In this document: positions 1 through 6,912 of the stretch, piece by piece
How positions within the stretch are numbered: the first letter of the stretch is position 1
How the letters are laid out: the number at the start of each line of letters is the position of its first letter
Program-made: the position numbers and the translations under genes
From: a virus
DNA length: 41,591 nt
Virus record (IMG/VR): IMGVR_UViG_3300005288_000009
Span: 1-41,591 of that record
Strand: one strand, 5' to 3'
The notes under the pieces: generated by a model
Told to the model about the DNA's origin: nothing
Database searches by the model: none
What the model saw: the letters and a program-made list of their open reading frames with translations, nothing else

Positions 1-36
1 CAAAATGCTTCAGTGATTACGCGAATAACAACTTCA
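1..36. repeat. Terminal direct repeat, left copy
   Basis: The first 36 bases are identical to bases 41556-41591. An exact overlap of this size at contig ends usually means a circular assembly closed on itself, so the molecule is probably complete and one copy is redundant. It is too short to be a typical physical terminal repeat of a phage, but that cannot be excluded from sequence alone. Confidence 0.95.
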
Positions 37-178
37 GATTTAAAGAGCGTTGTAAATTGTGGTGGCCGGTGTCGATCTCCGGCTTGGAGTTGTTTAGGGA
101 CTTGCGCGAGTTACGGGATGGATACCGTTGTTCAGATCCGCCAAGCTTCCGGCCCTTGCTGAGCATCGACCTGCTCAT
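17..178 (-). CDS. Possible 53-aa protein next to the circular junction
   Basis: An ATG at 178 opens a 53-codon frame on the minus strand, ending at a TAA inside the junction-proximal inverted repeat. The product would be basic and Ser/Asn-rich, beginning MSRSMLSKGRKLGG. It lies 15 bases downstream of a minus-strand promoter-like element at 193-221, the main reason to consider it. No good ribosome binding site is visible and no family is recognised. The region could equally be an untranslated leader running through the junction towards the tRNA-like elements. Confidence 0.2.
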   Translation of the reverse strand: MSRSMLSKGRKLGGSEQRYPSRNSRKSLNNSKPEIDTGHHNLQRSLNLKLLFA

Positions 179-192
179 TCACCACGAAACGA

Positions 193-221
193 ATCATCTC
201 CCGCCAAGCAAACTATGTCAA
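193..221 (-). promoter_or_regulatory. Leftward copy of the phage promoter/operator element
   Basis: On the minus strand TTGACA (221-216) is followed by TAGTTTGCTTGGCGGGA and then GATGAT (198-193). The TTGACATAGTT start and the GGCGGGA block match the plus-strand copy at 4611. The -10 box is weak (GATGAT). It points out of the control region, leftwards across the circular junction. Confidence 0.45.
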
Positions 222-223
222 AC

Positions 224-239
224 GATTATCGCGACAATC
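224..239. promoter_or_regulatory. Near-palindromic TTATCGCGACAA site
   Basis: GATTATCGCGACAATC is an imperfect palindrome directly upstream of the leftward promoter-like element at 193-221. Related sites occur at 4559-4570 (perfect TTATCGCGATAA) and 9210-9221 (TTATCGCGACAA). Each lies near a copy of the TTGACATAG element, which suggests a second operator class. No protein can be assigned to it. Confidence 0.4.
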
Positions 240-289
240 AAAGGAAATTTTCTTGCTGATTTGAAATCCTGACTTTCTGGTAAGGAAAT

Positions 290-580
290 CGATTTGTGCC
301 CGTGTGCTCTTTTTGTGCCCGTCAAAAGAGCACAGCTCCAGCCCTTTAAATACGTGGCCTCCAGAGCATTTTGATGAATTTGTGCCCGTGTGCCCGTCAT
401 TCGCACATTCGGAAATTTGCACGCTACCACGTTAATTGATACTGATAATCAATAACTCGTAAAAAGGGTGTTTTTTTAAAAAAAGGAGCACAAGAGCACA
501 GAATGCCTCCAGCCCTTATTCTACGTGGCCTAGACCTGTGCTCTTTTTCGGGCACAACTCGGGCACAACGGGCACAAATT
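290..580. other. Origin-like repeat region (candidate replication origin)
   Basis: The region has no credible gene. TGTGCCCGT occurs at 295, 314, 381 and 389, and its reverse complement CGGGCACA at 549, 560 and 569. GAGCACA or its complement occurs at 303, 328, 486, 494 and 537. A 25-base direct repeat (336-360 and 507-531, 21 identical) contains TACGTGGCCT. Between the arms lies an AT-rich core (about 430-486) with the small inverted repeat ATTGAT/ATCAAT. Iterons around an unwinding-prone core, just upstream of a primase/helicase-like gene, fit a replication origin. An operator array is the alternative. Confidence 0.5.
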
Positions 581-710
581 TGCACCAACCTTAGAGAAGT
601 AAGATGGAGAAGGGAACGAAAGGAACAAGATGAGAACAAAGGTTGACTAGATTTTTTGATTGACGCAGAATCGCCGAAAGCAAGATAACCAAGACGCAAA
701 GGATCACGAT

Positions 711-920
711 ATGCAGACAGATGTGGGTGTCCCGATTCCGAAGGTGAATCGCTACAATTTTGCAGATTGGCCGGTCGGCGGCAGCAAATACTATGACCTG
801 CTCAGCGAGGTTGAAGCCTGTGCAAGCGCCGCCTATTCGTATGCCAGGTGGCACAAGAACGGCTTCAAAATGACCCGCCGCAAAGAGGGCGACGGCTACC
901 GTATTTGGCGGATCAAATAA
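711..920 (+). CDS. Small basic protein upstream of the DUF3987 protein
   Basis: A 69-residue protein of unknown function. ATG 711 is chosen because AAAGGA lies 7 bases upstream; a longer TTG-initiated form from 660 has no such site. The C-terminal half (about residues 35-69) looks like a small helical domain ending in a conserved-looking basic patch (MTRRKEGDGYRIWRIK). Phage genomes often place such a small protein just before a DUF3987 gene. Its stop codon overlaps the next ATG by one base (TAATG), so the two are probably translationally coupled and may act together in replication initiation. That role is inference. Confidence 0.75.
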   Translation: MQTDVGVPIPKVNRYNFADWPVGGSKYYDLLSEVEACASAAYSYARWHKNGFKMTRRKEGDGYRIWRIK

Positions 921-2485
921 TGGATATCGATATCAGTAATCCGCCTGCATTTGATGTTGCTCCAGTCGAGCTATATACAACTGTCATGCCTGACGACGAT
1001 GAGTTCGCTATATCTGCATTTGATATCGGCGTCATCGATCATGTCGCCGCAACAGAAGTTCCGCTGCCAGAGCTGAAACCAGAAAGAAAGCAGTACAAGC
1101 CGAAGGTAAAGAAGCAAGCTCAGGACGATTCGGAGTTTGTTCCGGTATTGCTCCAGATGAGTGAAAGATTGCTCGGCACAACTATCGGTAAGCTGACTAA
1201 AGTTGTTCACGAAAAGATTGAGTTTCCTGAAGTCAGTACTTTCTTTGCACTGTTGTCGGCTGCCAGTTGTTCGGTGTCGATGGCGTATGCGACTCAGTAC
1301 TCGACTGACTCCTGTATCGCCCTTGGCATGTACACGATCATTGAGCAGCCGCCCGCCATGATGAAAAGCTACCTGCTAGATGTCGGCATGAAGCCTTATC
1401 GCCTGGGCGTGGCTGCGCACAACAAGAAGGTCGGCGGTATCAATCGCGAGATGAAGGAGCGTGACATTCCCGCCGAGCAGCACCTGAAGCGCACGTTCAG
1501 CGAGACCTCTGACGGCACGTCGGCATCTATCGACGGCTTCCTTTCTGGATGCTCAGAAGGCCGGTTCGTGGTGTCTAGCGCCGAGCAGTCAGGGTTGCAA
1601 TCGTTGTTCCCTGAAAACGGATCGTTTGCCAGCACCAACGAACTGATTCTAAAGGGGTACGCCAGCGAGTACGTGTCCGGCATGCGAGCAGGCCGCAAGG
1701 CATTCACTGGCATGGTTCAGGGCTGCGTGGTGATCATCGCTCAGCCTGGGAGCAGTAAGCGCGTCCTGTCTGCCTCTGGAGGCTCCGGGATGGCTGAGCG
1801 GTTCATCTACCTGGCCGAGCCTGATCCGATTGGCTTCCGTAGAAACGAAGGTCACTTCCCGACGCGACGTGAAAAGGAGGCGTTCGAGCAGGCGTGCGGG
1901 GCTTGTGTCGACATCTATTCAGGCATGGCTTTAAAGCAGCATGGCGCCGACGATGACGAGCGGGTCGTCATGGACCCAGAAAATCTGATCAGGATCAAGG
2001 CATCAGACGAAGGCTATCGGATTCTGCGCGAGGCAAAGAACTCGACGGAGAGCTATCTCTATGACCTGAAGATGGCAGGCGAAATGGTCATGATGGGCTG
2101 GCTGGCCAAGATCGAAACGCACGTCATGAAGATCGCCGGAAACATCCATGTCATCGAATGCATCTCGAACAACTGCAAAGTGCCTGAGATCATCCCAACA
2201 TGGATCATCGAAGAGTCGATTGAGCTGGTTTTGATGCTGTCAGAGCACATCAAAGGGATCTTGAACAGTGCTGGCGAGTCAGGATCGCAAGCCGAGGAGG
2301 AGACGATAATCGATATCCTGACCGGCAAGCCAATGGAGCGCCGAGCGCTGGCACTCAGGGCGAAGAATCGCAAACCGTTCAAGGCTATGCCAGCTGGATT
2401 CAAGATCGCAACCGCCAGGATTGACGCCATGATCACCGCCGGATCGCTTTCGGTGACCACTGCCGGGAAGATTGAAATCGTATGA
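920..2485 (+). CDS. DUF3987-family primase/helicase-like protein
   Basis: A 521-residue protein. ATG 920 overlaps the upstream stop; a GTG at 848 lies inside the upstream gene and is not preferred. Residues about 100-350 match the DUF3987 pattern: a hydrophobic segment, then EQPPAMMKSYLLD (140-154) where the P-loop should be, a glutamate/glutamine motif after VVSSAEQSG, and IIAQPGSSKRVL before GMAERFIYLAEP. DUF3987 proteins are replication-associated NTPases of phages and prophages. Here the usual Gly before the P-loop Lys is Met (AMMKS, Lys149), so ATP binding may be weak or lost. It is the first large early gene and lies beside the origin-like repeats. Confidence 0.8.
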   Translation: MDIDISNPPAFDVAPVELYTTVMPDDDEFAISAFDIGVIDHVAATEVPLPELKPERKQYKPKVKKQAQDDSEFVPVLLQMSERLLGTTIGKLTKVVHEKIEFPEVSTFFALLSAASCSVSMAYATQYSTDSCIALGMYTIIEQPPAMMKSYLLDVGMKPYRLGVAAHNKKVGGINREMKERDIPAEQHLKRTFSETSDGTSASIDGFLSGCSEGRFVVSSAEQSGLQSLFPENGSFASTNELILKGYASEYVSGMRAGRKAFTGMVQGCVVIIAQPGSSKRVLSASGGSGMAERFIYLAEPDPIGFRRNEGHFPTRREKEAFEQACGACVDIYSGMALKQHGADDDERVVMDPENLIRIKASDEGYRILREAKNSTESYLYDLKMAGEMVMMGWLAKIETHVMKIAGNIHVIECISNNCKVPEIIPTWIIEESIELVLMLSEHIKGILNSAGESGSQAEEETIIDILTGKPMERRALALRAKNRKPFKAMPAGFKIATARIDAMITAGSLSVTTAGKIEIV

Positions 2486-2826
2486 CCTTCGAAGAAGCCA
2501 TCCGCGCCCAATACGGGATAAAGGTTCCGATTACCGCTGAAGATCTGAAGCTCAGGAAGTTTCGGATCGACGAGCTGCGCAATGGCTTTCTGATGAAAAT
2601 GGAGAAAACAGGTGTTTTTGGGTCGTTTATTGATGCGGAAACCTTCATTTGGACCGAAAACAGCGTCACTCAGTACGAGCAAAAGCACAAAGAGAACAAA
2701 GAAATCCGCGCTGAATGGCTGATCTGGGAGTGCGCCAGGTCGATGATTGAGCGTGGGGAAAGGTTGGGAAGACAGGACGGCGAGCGATTGGCGCTTGCCG
2801 TGCAACGGTTAGAGGCGTGGCTATGA
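2482..2826 (+). CDS. Hypothetical protein, 114 aa
   Basis: Begins with an ATGA overlap with the DUF3987 gene, so it is almost certainly co-translated with it. The protein is charged and mostly helical in appearance, with a Lys/Glu-rich stretch at about residues 70-80 and WLIWECARSMIERG after it. No family is recognised. Position suggests a replication accessory or host-takeover role, but nothing in the sequence proves it. Confidence 0.75.
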   Translation: MTFEEAIRAQYGIKVPITAEDLKLRKFRIDELRNGFLMKMEKTGVFGSFIDAETFIWTENSVTQYEQKHKENKEIRAEWLIWECARSMIERGERLGRQDGERLALAVQRLEAWL

Positions 2827-3029
2827 CAGGAATAATCGGCGAGGAATATGGGCGCTGGGCGCGCAATCGCATCACTAAGAAGTATGCGCAAAAGCCGCGC
2901 ATCAAGGTTGTCGGCAGGCTTCGCGGCGAACAATGGTGGCAGTGTCGCGGCGGAATCAATTATGACGGCCACGGCTGGACGCCAAAACAGGCCTATGACT
3001 ACTGGCTGCAAGATCTGATCCCTTTCTGA
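2823..3029 (+). CDS. Hypothetical protein, 68 aa
   Basis: ATG 2823 forms an ATGA overlap with the previous stop; a GTG two codons earlier is possible. The protein is basic and Trp/Gly-rich, with WWQCRGGINYDGHGWTPKQA near its C terminus. No family recognised. It sits in the tightly packed early operon. Confidence 0.65.
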   Translation: MTGIIGEEYGRWARNRITKKYAQKPRIKVVGRLRGEQWWQCRGGINYDGHGWTPKQAYDYWLQDLIPF

Positions 3030-3044
3030 CAGGAGCACCAAATA

Positions 3045-3329
3045 ATGAATATCGATAAAATGCGTGAAGAGTTTGAAGCTAAATTCCCAGTGCCGATTGG
3101 AATCTGGTGGTCGGAAGAGGGAGGTAAAGAGGGTGGGCGATATATGACCGAGTTAGCCCACGTGGGATGTGTTTACCATCAGGGCAGGTGGGAAGGCTGG
3201 CAAGCATCACGAGAGTCGCTGGCGATTGAGTTGCCCAAGCCAGAAGATCAGTGCGATGACGGCGCTACCGGGGCAATCTATCAGTGCATCGAAGCAATCG
3301 AAGCTCACGGCCTAAAGGTGAAACCATGA
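3045..3329 (+). CDS. Hypothetical early protein, 94 aa
   Basis: Starts at ATG 3045 behind a strong AGGAG in the context GACAGGAGCA, the same initiation context found before the ParB-like, RecA-like and 13829 genes. The protein opens with a helical acidic/basic stretch (MNIDKMREEFEAKF) and has a short aromatic middle (GIWWSEEGG, HQGRWEGWQAS). The pattern of a helical N terminus followed by WxxGWxA is common in small phage early proteins of unknown function. Confidence 0.75.
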   Translation: MNIDKMREEFEAKFPVPIGIWWSEEGGKEGGRYMTELAHVGCVYHQGRWEGWQASRESLAIELPKPEDQCDDGATGAIYQCIEAIEAHGLKVKP

Positions 3330-3577
3330 CCACAATCCACCAACTCCGCACCAACCTGGAATCGGCCCAGCAGCAATTCCTGTCAGCCGACATCGAGCAC
3401 CCGACCGCCGTACTGATTGCCAAGGATCTGCTGACCAATGCCCGCTTCGATTACTGGGCGGCGTGCGCGGATCTGGTTACACGGCTGCCGTCATCGATCA
3501 TCGCCAGCAAATCGGCATATGGTTGCACTGATGAGCTGATTGGTATTTGCGAGGAGATAACCGGTGAAAATATATGA
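3326..3577 (+). CDS. Hypothetical protein, 83 aa
   Basis: ATG 3326 overlaps the preceding stop as ATGA. A longer in-frame start at 3284 would run inside the previous gene and is rejected. The protein is Ala/Leu-rich and probably helical, with no Cys cluster or membrane segment. Function unknown. Confidence 0.65.
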   Translation: MTTIHQLRTNLESAQQQFLSADIEHPTAVLIAKDLLTNARFDYWAACADLVTRLPSSIIASKSAYGCTDELIGICEEITGENI

Positions 3578-3887
3578 CCTGACTTTCACTGACGGCAAAT
3601 CCTGCCGCCACATCGTCCCGCGACCACAAGAAACCGAAGAGGAAGAATTACGCATCACCGCCATGATCTTCTGCGGCCGCCTGGCATCAATGGAGCGGAT
3701 CATTGCGCCACCACCGACCAAGCTCCCCTGGCAACAACAGAAGAAAGGGCTATGGACCTTAGGCCTTTTCGTTCTAAAGCGCCTTGACGCCGAAACTTTC
3801 CACTGCTTCTGGCCTGGAGGTGAGGTAACCGGCGACAAGGATGAGGTGTCTGCTACCGTTCGTCTGAACTGGGACTGTGGTATTTGA
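3564..3887 (+). CDS. Hypothetical protein, 107 aa
   Basis: Starts at GTG 3564 with GAGGAG seven bases upstream, overlapping the preceding gene by 14 bases. It has an acidic run (EEEELRI) at about residues 25-31 and a C-terminal aromatic stretch (FHCFWPGGEV). Its TGA stop lies inside the TTGACA of the next promoter-like element (3884-3889). Function unknown; last gene of the first early unit. Confidence 0.7.
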   Translation: MKIYDLTFTDGKSCRHIVPRPQETEEEELRITAMIFCGRLASMERIIAPPPTKLPWQQQKKGLWTLGLFVLKRLDAETFHCFWPGGEVTGDKDEVSATVRLNWDCGI

Positions 3888-3911
3888 CATAGTTATTATG
3901 CCGACTAGCCT
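3884..3911 (+). promoter_or_regulatory. Promoter/operator element upstream of the 3995 gene
   Basis: TTGACATAGTTATTATG at 3884-3900, followed by TAGCCT at a 16-base spacing. This is one of the best matches to the repeated phage element, though the -10 box is poor. TGaCATAGT could alternatively act as an extended -10. The leader to the next ATG is about 95 bases, unusually long for this phage. Confidence 0.6.
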
Positions 3912-3987
3912 CAAGGTTGCCGCACAGACATGACAACGACGGCGCAGTACACCGCACGGACGCTACCCAATCTGACAGCTTGAGGTA
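3909..3987 (+). promoter_or_regulatory. Leader with SD-sequestering stem and possible 17-codon leader peptide
   Basis: CCTCAAG (3909-3915) pairs perfectly with CTTGAGG (3979-3985), and the second arm contains the GAGG used by the gene starting at 3995. A short frame, ATG 3930 to TGA 3983 (17 residues, Thr-rich), ends inside that arm, so ribosomes reading it could open the stem. No strong ribosome binding site precedes it. Translational regulation is a testable guess. Confidence 0.3.
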
Positions 3988-3994
3988 GTGACAA

Positions 3995-4555
3995 ATGAAA
4001 ACCAAAACGCAAAATCTCGCAGAAATATTCACTCAAATCCAATCGGCGGCCAATGCTGTCGAGGATATCTCCAAGGGCATATTGGCCGCGATCAAAGCGG
4101 CCAAGGCCACTACGCTGGACAAGTTCAACGCAATGGTCGAAGAGGCCTATAAGGCCAACGGCTGGAGTCAGAAAGCAGGTCGAAGAATGCCTGGCGACAC
4201 GACAAAGGCAGCGCCGCGAGCTGTCACGTTCTATGTGTCGACCATTCGCGCCGCCTACCGACTGAAGCTCAAGGTGATGAATTACGACCTGATGCAGGCC
4301 GTACGCGATGACATCGCCAGAGCGCGCAAGACCGAACGAGATGCGGCCAAGGCGAAAGTCCAACCGGCTCCAGCCCCCGAAGTCGTCGGCATTCAGGTCC
4401 AGCAAGAAAACACGCTGACTGGCGCGCTCTGGCATGACGCCGTTGTTTTGTGGGAACACCTGCCCGATGAGCAGCGCGCGCTTTTCGAAGGCCAGGTACG
4501 TCGGTTGCTTACCAAGTATCGCAAGGACGCCCCGGAAGAATTGCTCGCGGCCTAA
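3995..4555 (+). CDS. Hypothetical Ala/Lys-rich protein, 186 aa
   Basis: Monocistronic: own promoter element upstream and a Rho-independent terminator downstream. ATG 3995 follows GAGGTAG with good spacing. The N-terminal two thirds (1-125) look helical and basic, including a Lys-rich WSQKAGRRMPG segment; an Ala/Pro linker at about 127-135 leads to a C-terminal helical part with WHDAVVLWEHLPDEQRALFEGQVRRLL. The layout of a basic region plus small C-terminal domain suggests a nucleic-acid-associated protein, but no family is recognised. Confidence 0.75.
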   Translation: MKTKTQNLAEIFTQIQSAANAVEDISKGILAAIKAAKATTLDKFNAMVEEAYKANGWSQKAGRRMPGDTTKAAPRAVTFYVSTIRAAYRLKLKVMNYDLMQAVRDDIARARKTERDAAKAKVQPAPAPEVVGIQVQQENTLTGALWHDAVVLWEHLPDEQRALFEGQVRRLLTKYRKDAPEELLAA

Positions 4556-4558
4556 TTG

Positions 4559-4570
4559 TTATCGCGATAA
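4559..4570. promoter_or_regulatory. Perfect palindrome TTATCGCGATAA
   Basis: A perfect 12-base palindrome three bases after the stop of the 3995 gene and before its terminator. It matches sites at 226-237 and 9210-9221 with one changed base. It is a possible operator for an unidentified regulator. Confidence 0.4.
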
Positions 4571-4573
4571 TCG

Positions 4574-4598
4574 AAGCCTGGAGAAATCCGGGCTTTTT
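4574..4598 (+). terminator. Rho-independent terminator after the 3995 gene
   Basis: AGCCTGGA (4575-4582) and TCCGGGCT (4587-4594) form a stem with a GAAA loop, followed by a T run. It separates the 3995 gene from the next promoter element at 4611. Confidence 0.85.
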
Positions 4599-4610
4599 GT
4601 CGTTTAGAGT

Positions 4611-4639
4611 TTGACATAGTTATTAGGCGGGAATAGGAT
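4611..4639 (+). promoter_or_regulatory. Promoter/operator element of the small-protein operon
   Basis: TTGACA (4611-4616), 17-base spacer TAGTTATTAGGCGGGAA, then TAGGAT (4634-4639). It lies directly after a terminator and 39 bases before the next ATG, so this copy is one of the best arguments that the element is a sigma-70-type promoter. Confidence 0.75.
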
Positions 4640-4677
4640 TGCCCTTGTAGAAACAAATCCGCCAGCAGGGGTAATTC

Positions 4678-4824
4678 ATGAAAGACCGCCGCCGCTACAA
4701 AGGACTCCAGGTCGCCGATATTTCGATGGGCTACCTCCGCTTTGTCGAGCCGTCTCTTGCCTATGAGTTGTGGTACATGCTCAGTGCCGAGAACGCTCCC
4801 TTCCTCCCGATTGAATTCCGATAG
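4678..4824 (+). CDS. Small basic protein, 48 aa
   Basis: ATG 4678 follows CAGGGGTAATTC with good spacing and lies just after a promoter. The product starts MKDRRRYKGLQVADISMGYL and ends with a hydrophobic/aromatic part (FVEPSLAYELWYMLSAEN). It is the first gene of a long operon of small proteins. Function unknown; an early host-interaction role is possible but not shown. Confidence 0.65.
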   Translation: MKDRRRYKGLQVADISMGYLRFVEPSLAYELWYMLSAENAPFLPIEFR

Positions 4825-4833
4825 GGGTCAGCC

Positions 4834-4914
4834 ATGCCAGCCACTAAATACGATCTGATCATCAGCCTGGCAGCCATCGTTGTAATCGTTATTTTGGCTG
4901 GAGTGAATCAGTGA
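4834..4914 (+). CDS. Tiny single-pass membrane protein, 26 aa
   Basis: ATG 4834 follows AGGGGT. After a short polar start (MPATKYD) the rest is one hydrophobic segment (LIISLAAIVVIVILAGV). The stop overlaps the next GTG as GTGA. Such mini-membrane proteins are common in phage early operons. Function unknown. Confidence 0.5.
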   Translation: MPATKYDLIISLAAIVVIVILAGVNQ

Positions 4915-5087
4915 CTCCATCGAATCGCATCTACATCGGCGGCCCGCCCCTTGATCCGCCCGAAGACCTCGTAATGGTCAACTGCACTTACTGCCACAAG
5001 AGCGCCTATTCGGCTGAGTGGATTTCTAACCATGGTGATTGCCCGAGATGCGGAAAGCCGTATGCCGGGAAACAGAGTGAGGATTGA
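4911..5087 (+). CDS. Zinc-ribbon mini-protein, 58 aa
   Basis: Starts at GTG 4911 in a GTGA overlap. Two Cys pairs, CTYC (about residue 25) and CPRC (about 46), are spaced as a four-Cys zinc ribbon, followed by GKPYAGK. A small zinc ribbon of this kind usually binds nucleic acid or a protein partner. No specific family can be named. Confidence 0.65.
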   Translation: MTPSNRIYIGGPPLDPPEDLVMVNCTYCHKSAYSAEWISNHGDCPRCGKPYAGKQSED

Positions 5088-5089
5088 TT

Positions 5090-5428
5090 ATGGCGGCGAC
5101 CATTGAAGTTTCGTGCAAGTGGTGCGCGTGCCGGTTCATGGCGCGCACCGCCGACCGCAAGCGCGGCTGGGCAAAGTACTGCTCGAAAGCGTGCGCCGCC
5201 AGCCTTAAGTCATTCGGTCACAACAAGGCTTACTGGGAAGAGAAGAACCCAGGCAACCACCTGAAAGCGTCGGGTTGCGCTGGAGTTTTGAAGCGGTCGA
5301 ACATCCAGAAATACGCGGATCGTCTGTTTGCTTCAGCTGAAGAATGCGAAGACATCGATATCAGCGACATGGATTTCGGCGCATCAGACGGTGGCGGCTA
5401 CGAGTGCTACGACGGAACGCCTATATGA
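5090..5428 (+). CDS. Zinc-finger protein, 112 aa
   Basis: ATG 5090 with GTGAGGA upstream. An N-terminal Cys cluster, CKWC then CSKAC about 20 residues later, resembles the short zinc fingers of phage proteins of the CxxC...YCSxxC type. The middle is basic (GHNKAYWEEKNPGNHLK) and the C terminus is very acidic and Gly-rich (EECEDIDISDMDFG). Nucleic-acid binding is likely; the target is unknown. It overlaps the next gene as ATGA. Confidence 0.7.
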   Translation: MAATIEVSCKWCACRFMARTADRKRGWAKYCSKACAASLKSFGHNKAYWEEKNPGNHLKASGCAGVLKRSNIQKYADRLFASAEECEDIDISDMDFGASDGGGYECYDGTPI

Positions 5429-5514
5429 CCCTGCTCGCCTACTGGCTTCTCGCATCAATAATCACGGCAGCGCTGACGTGCCGCCTGTTTCATAACGGAC
5501 TATCGGAGGTTTGA
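5425..5514 (+). CDS. Tiny membrane protein, 29 aa
   Basis: ATG 5425 overlaps the previous stop as ATGA. The sequence is one hydrophobic segment (LLAYWLLASIITAAL) followed by a short polar tail. The GGAGG inside its last codons serves as the ribosome binding site of the next gene. Function unknown. Confidence 0.45.
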   Translation: MTLLAYWLLASIITAALTCRLFHNGLSEV

Positions 5515-5517
5515 AAA

Positions 5518-6009
5518 ATGAGTGAAGTGAATTTAAACCAAGCAACAGGTCGCAATATTCCACTTGCATCAGAAGTGCAGAGATACACCTTCAAGGGTGC
5601 AGCCGGTTATTACGTGTACTCGAAAGACTACGACGCCGCCCAATCCGAACTGTCTACGCTGCGGGAAGAGCTGGCCGAATCAGGGAAGGCTGATCACTTG
5701 CGACAGCGCATTGCGTTCTTGACCACGGAGATCCACAAACAGGCCGAGCGCCTGACAGCCGCCGAGCAGCGGAATGCGACCTTGATTGAGCTATTGCGTG
5801 AAGCCGCAACGATCCCGTATCGCGACAACCTGCTCGGCAGAATTCATGCAGCACTGGCCCAACCCACCGAATCGGTATCCGAAACTTGTACTTCATGTGA
5901 CGGTTCCGGCGAATACATAGACGCTATTGGCGACTGGCGCGGTTACTGCTCATGCCCGGCTGGAGTAGCACTGAAGAACAAACCCACCGAATCGGGAGCA
6001 AGCGAATGA
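5518..6009 (+). CDS. Coiled-coil protein with Cys-rich C terminus (ead/Ea22-like style)
   Basis: A 163-residue protein starting at ATG 5518 behind GGAGG. Residues about 38-105 are a long coiled coil (SELSTLREELAESG through AEQRNATLIELLREAA). The C-terminal part has CTSCDGSGEY and CSCP, a DnaJ-like CxxCxGxG zinc motif fragment. Coiled coil plus a small C-terminal module is typical of the variable ead/Ea22-like proteins of phage early regions. Function unknown. Confidence 0.65.
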   Translation: MSEVNLNQATGRNIPLASEVQRYTFKGAAGYYVYSKDYDAAQSELSTLREELAESGKADHLRQRIAFLTTEIHKQAERLTAAEQRNATLIELLREAATIPYRDNLLGRIHAALAQPTESVSETCTSCDGSGEYIDAIGDWRGYCSCPAGVALKNKPTESGASE

Positions 6010-6263
6010 ACCGCGAGTCAATGCCGATCATGGGCAGCAAGCACCTGAAGAACATGCCAATGGCCATGCTCAGCGAAAAACAGGCCATGAAGAACCATGG
6101 GCAAACTTTGGAGCGACTGGCAGAACGCGGCGGCATATGCCCATCTGAAGCGATTTCAATAATGGATGGCCTGCACTGGGGCGCAGTTAAAGTCTGCGAT
6201 GAAAACGACCTGCTGCTTTCCCGTCGAGTTGCGCGATTTAAGGAGCAAGCGAATGAGCAGTAA
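6006..6263 (+). CDS. Hypothetical protein, 85 aa
   Basis: ATG 6006 overlaps the preceding stop (ATGA) with GGGAGCAAGCG upstream. The protein is Met- and Lys-rich (MPIMGSKHLKNMPMAMLSEKQAMKNHG), with a C-terminal part resembling a small HTH or helical domain (CPSEAISIMDGLHWGAVKVCD). No family recognised. Confidence 0.6.
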   Translation: MNRESMPIMGSKHLKNMPMAMLSEKQAMKNHGQTLERLAERGGICPSEAISIMDGLHWGAVKVCDENDLLLSRRVARFKEQANEQ

Positions 6264-6912
6264 AATTGAAGCAGATGTAATCCATCAGATGGCTTTTGAA
6301 GAAGGCCAGCCAGCCGATAACGGCGATGGCTACAACTTCACGGCGGAAGAGTTCGATCTTTTTGTAGAGCGGTTGCTAACCAGTACTGCCCCTGTCGTCG
6401 AGCGCCAGCCTGCCGTACTTGCATATCGGATAGATGAATGCGCCAGGATGATTGAAGACCCAGAGCCGGACGAAGATAGCTGGGTGAAATGGGAAGAATA
6501 CCGGGTAGAACTCGCCGAACTGCAAGCCACCATCGCACGGCAGGCTGCGGAGATTGAGCGGCTGCGACAACTCCCAACGCGTAACGCTTTGATCAAAGAG
6601 CGCGAACGGTTGAAGGATGAAATCGAGCGGCTGAAGGGTGGGCAGGGTGAGGCGGTGGCGGTGGTCGTTAGTTCGTCATGGAACTCTGAAACCGGATCAT
6701 CTTGTGTCATACAGGCAATCATGCCTACGGTTCTTGATAGCGGAACGAAGCTCTACACCTCGCAGCCCGCGAAGGTATCGGTGGGCTGGATTTACGAGGA
6801 CGGTAAGGAATTCACTCGTTGCGCCGATCATGCGCACGACCTGATGGCTGAAGGTATTGAACTAACTCCAGTTTTCGCCTGCCTCGACAAGGTCAAGGAG
6901 CTGAATCAATGA
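6253..6912 (+). CDS. Coiled-coil early protein (ead/Ea22-like style), 219 aa
   Basis: ATG 6253 with GGAGCAAGC upstream, overlapping the previous gene by 11 bases. The acidic N-terminal part (1-90) is followed by a coiled coil at about residues 90-135 (ELAELQATIARQAAEIERLRQL) and a C-terminal globular part with LYTSQPAKVSVGWIYEDG. This mix of coiled coil and LYTxP-type tail is typical of ead/Ea22-like proteins, which vary greatly between phages. Function unknown. Confidence 0.7.
   Translation: MSSKIEADVIHQMAFEEGQPADNGDGYNFTAEEFDLFVERLLTSTAPVVERQPAVLAYRIDECARMIEDPEPDEDSWVKWEEYRVELAELQATIARQAAEIERLRQLPTRNALIKERERLKDEIERLKGGQGEAVAVVVSSSWNSETGSSCVIQAIMPTVLDSGTKLYTSQPAKVSVGWIYEDGKEFTRCADHAHDLMAEGIELTPVFACLDKVKELNQ

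Noticed and set aside
57-272. 71-residue plus-strand frame in the control region
   Set aside because: No SD, no recognisable composition, and it crosses the leftward promoter element and the palindrome at 224-239.
2059-2805. 248-residue minus-strand frame opposite the DUF3987 gene
   Set aside because: Antisense shadow with low-complexity composition and no start signal.
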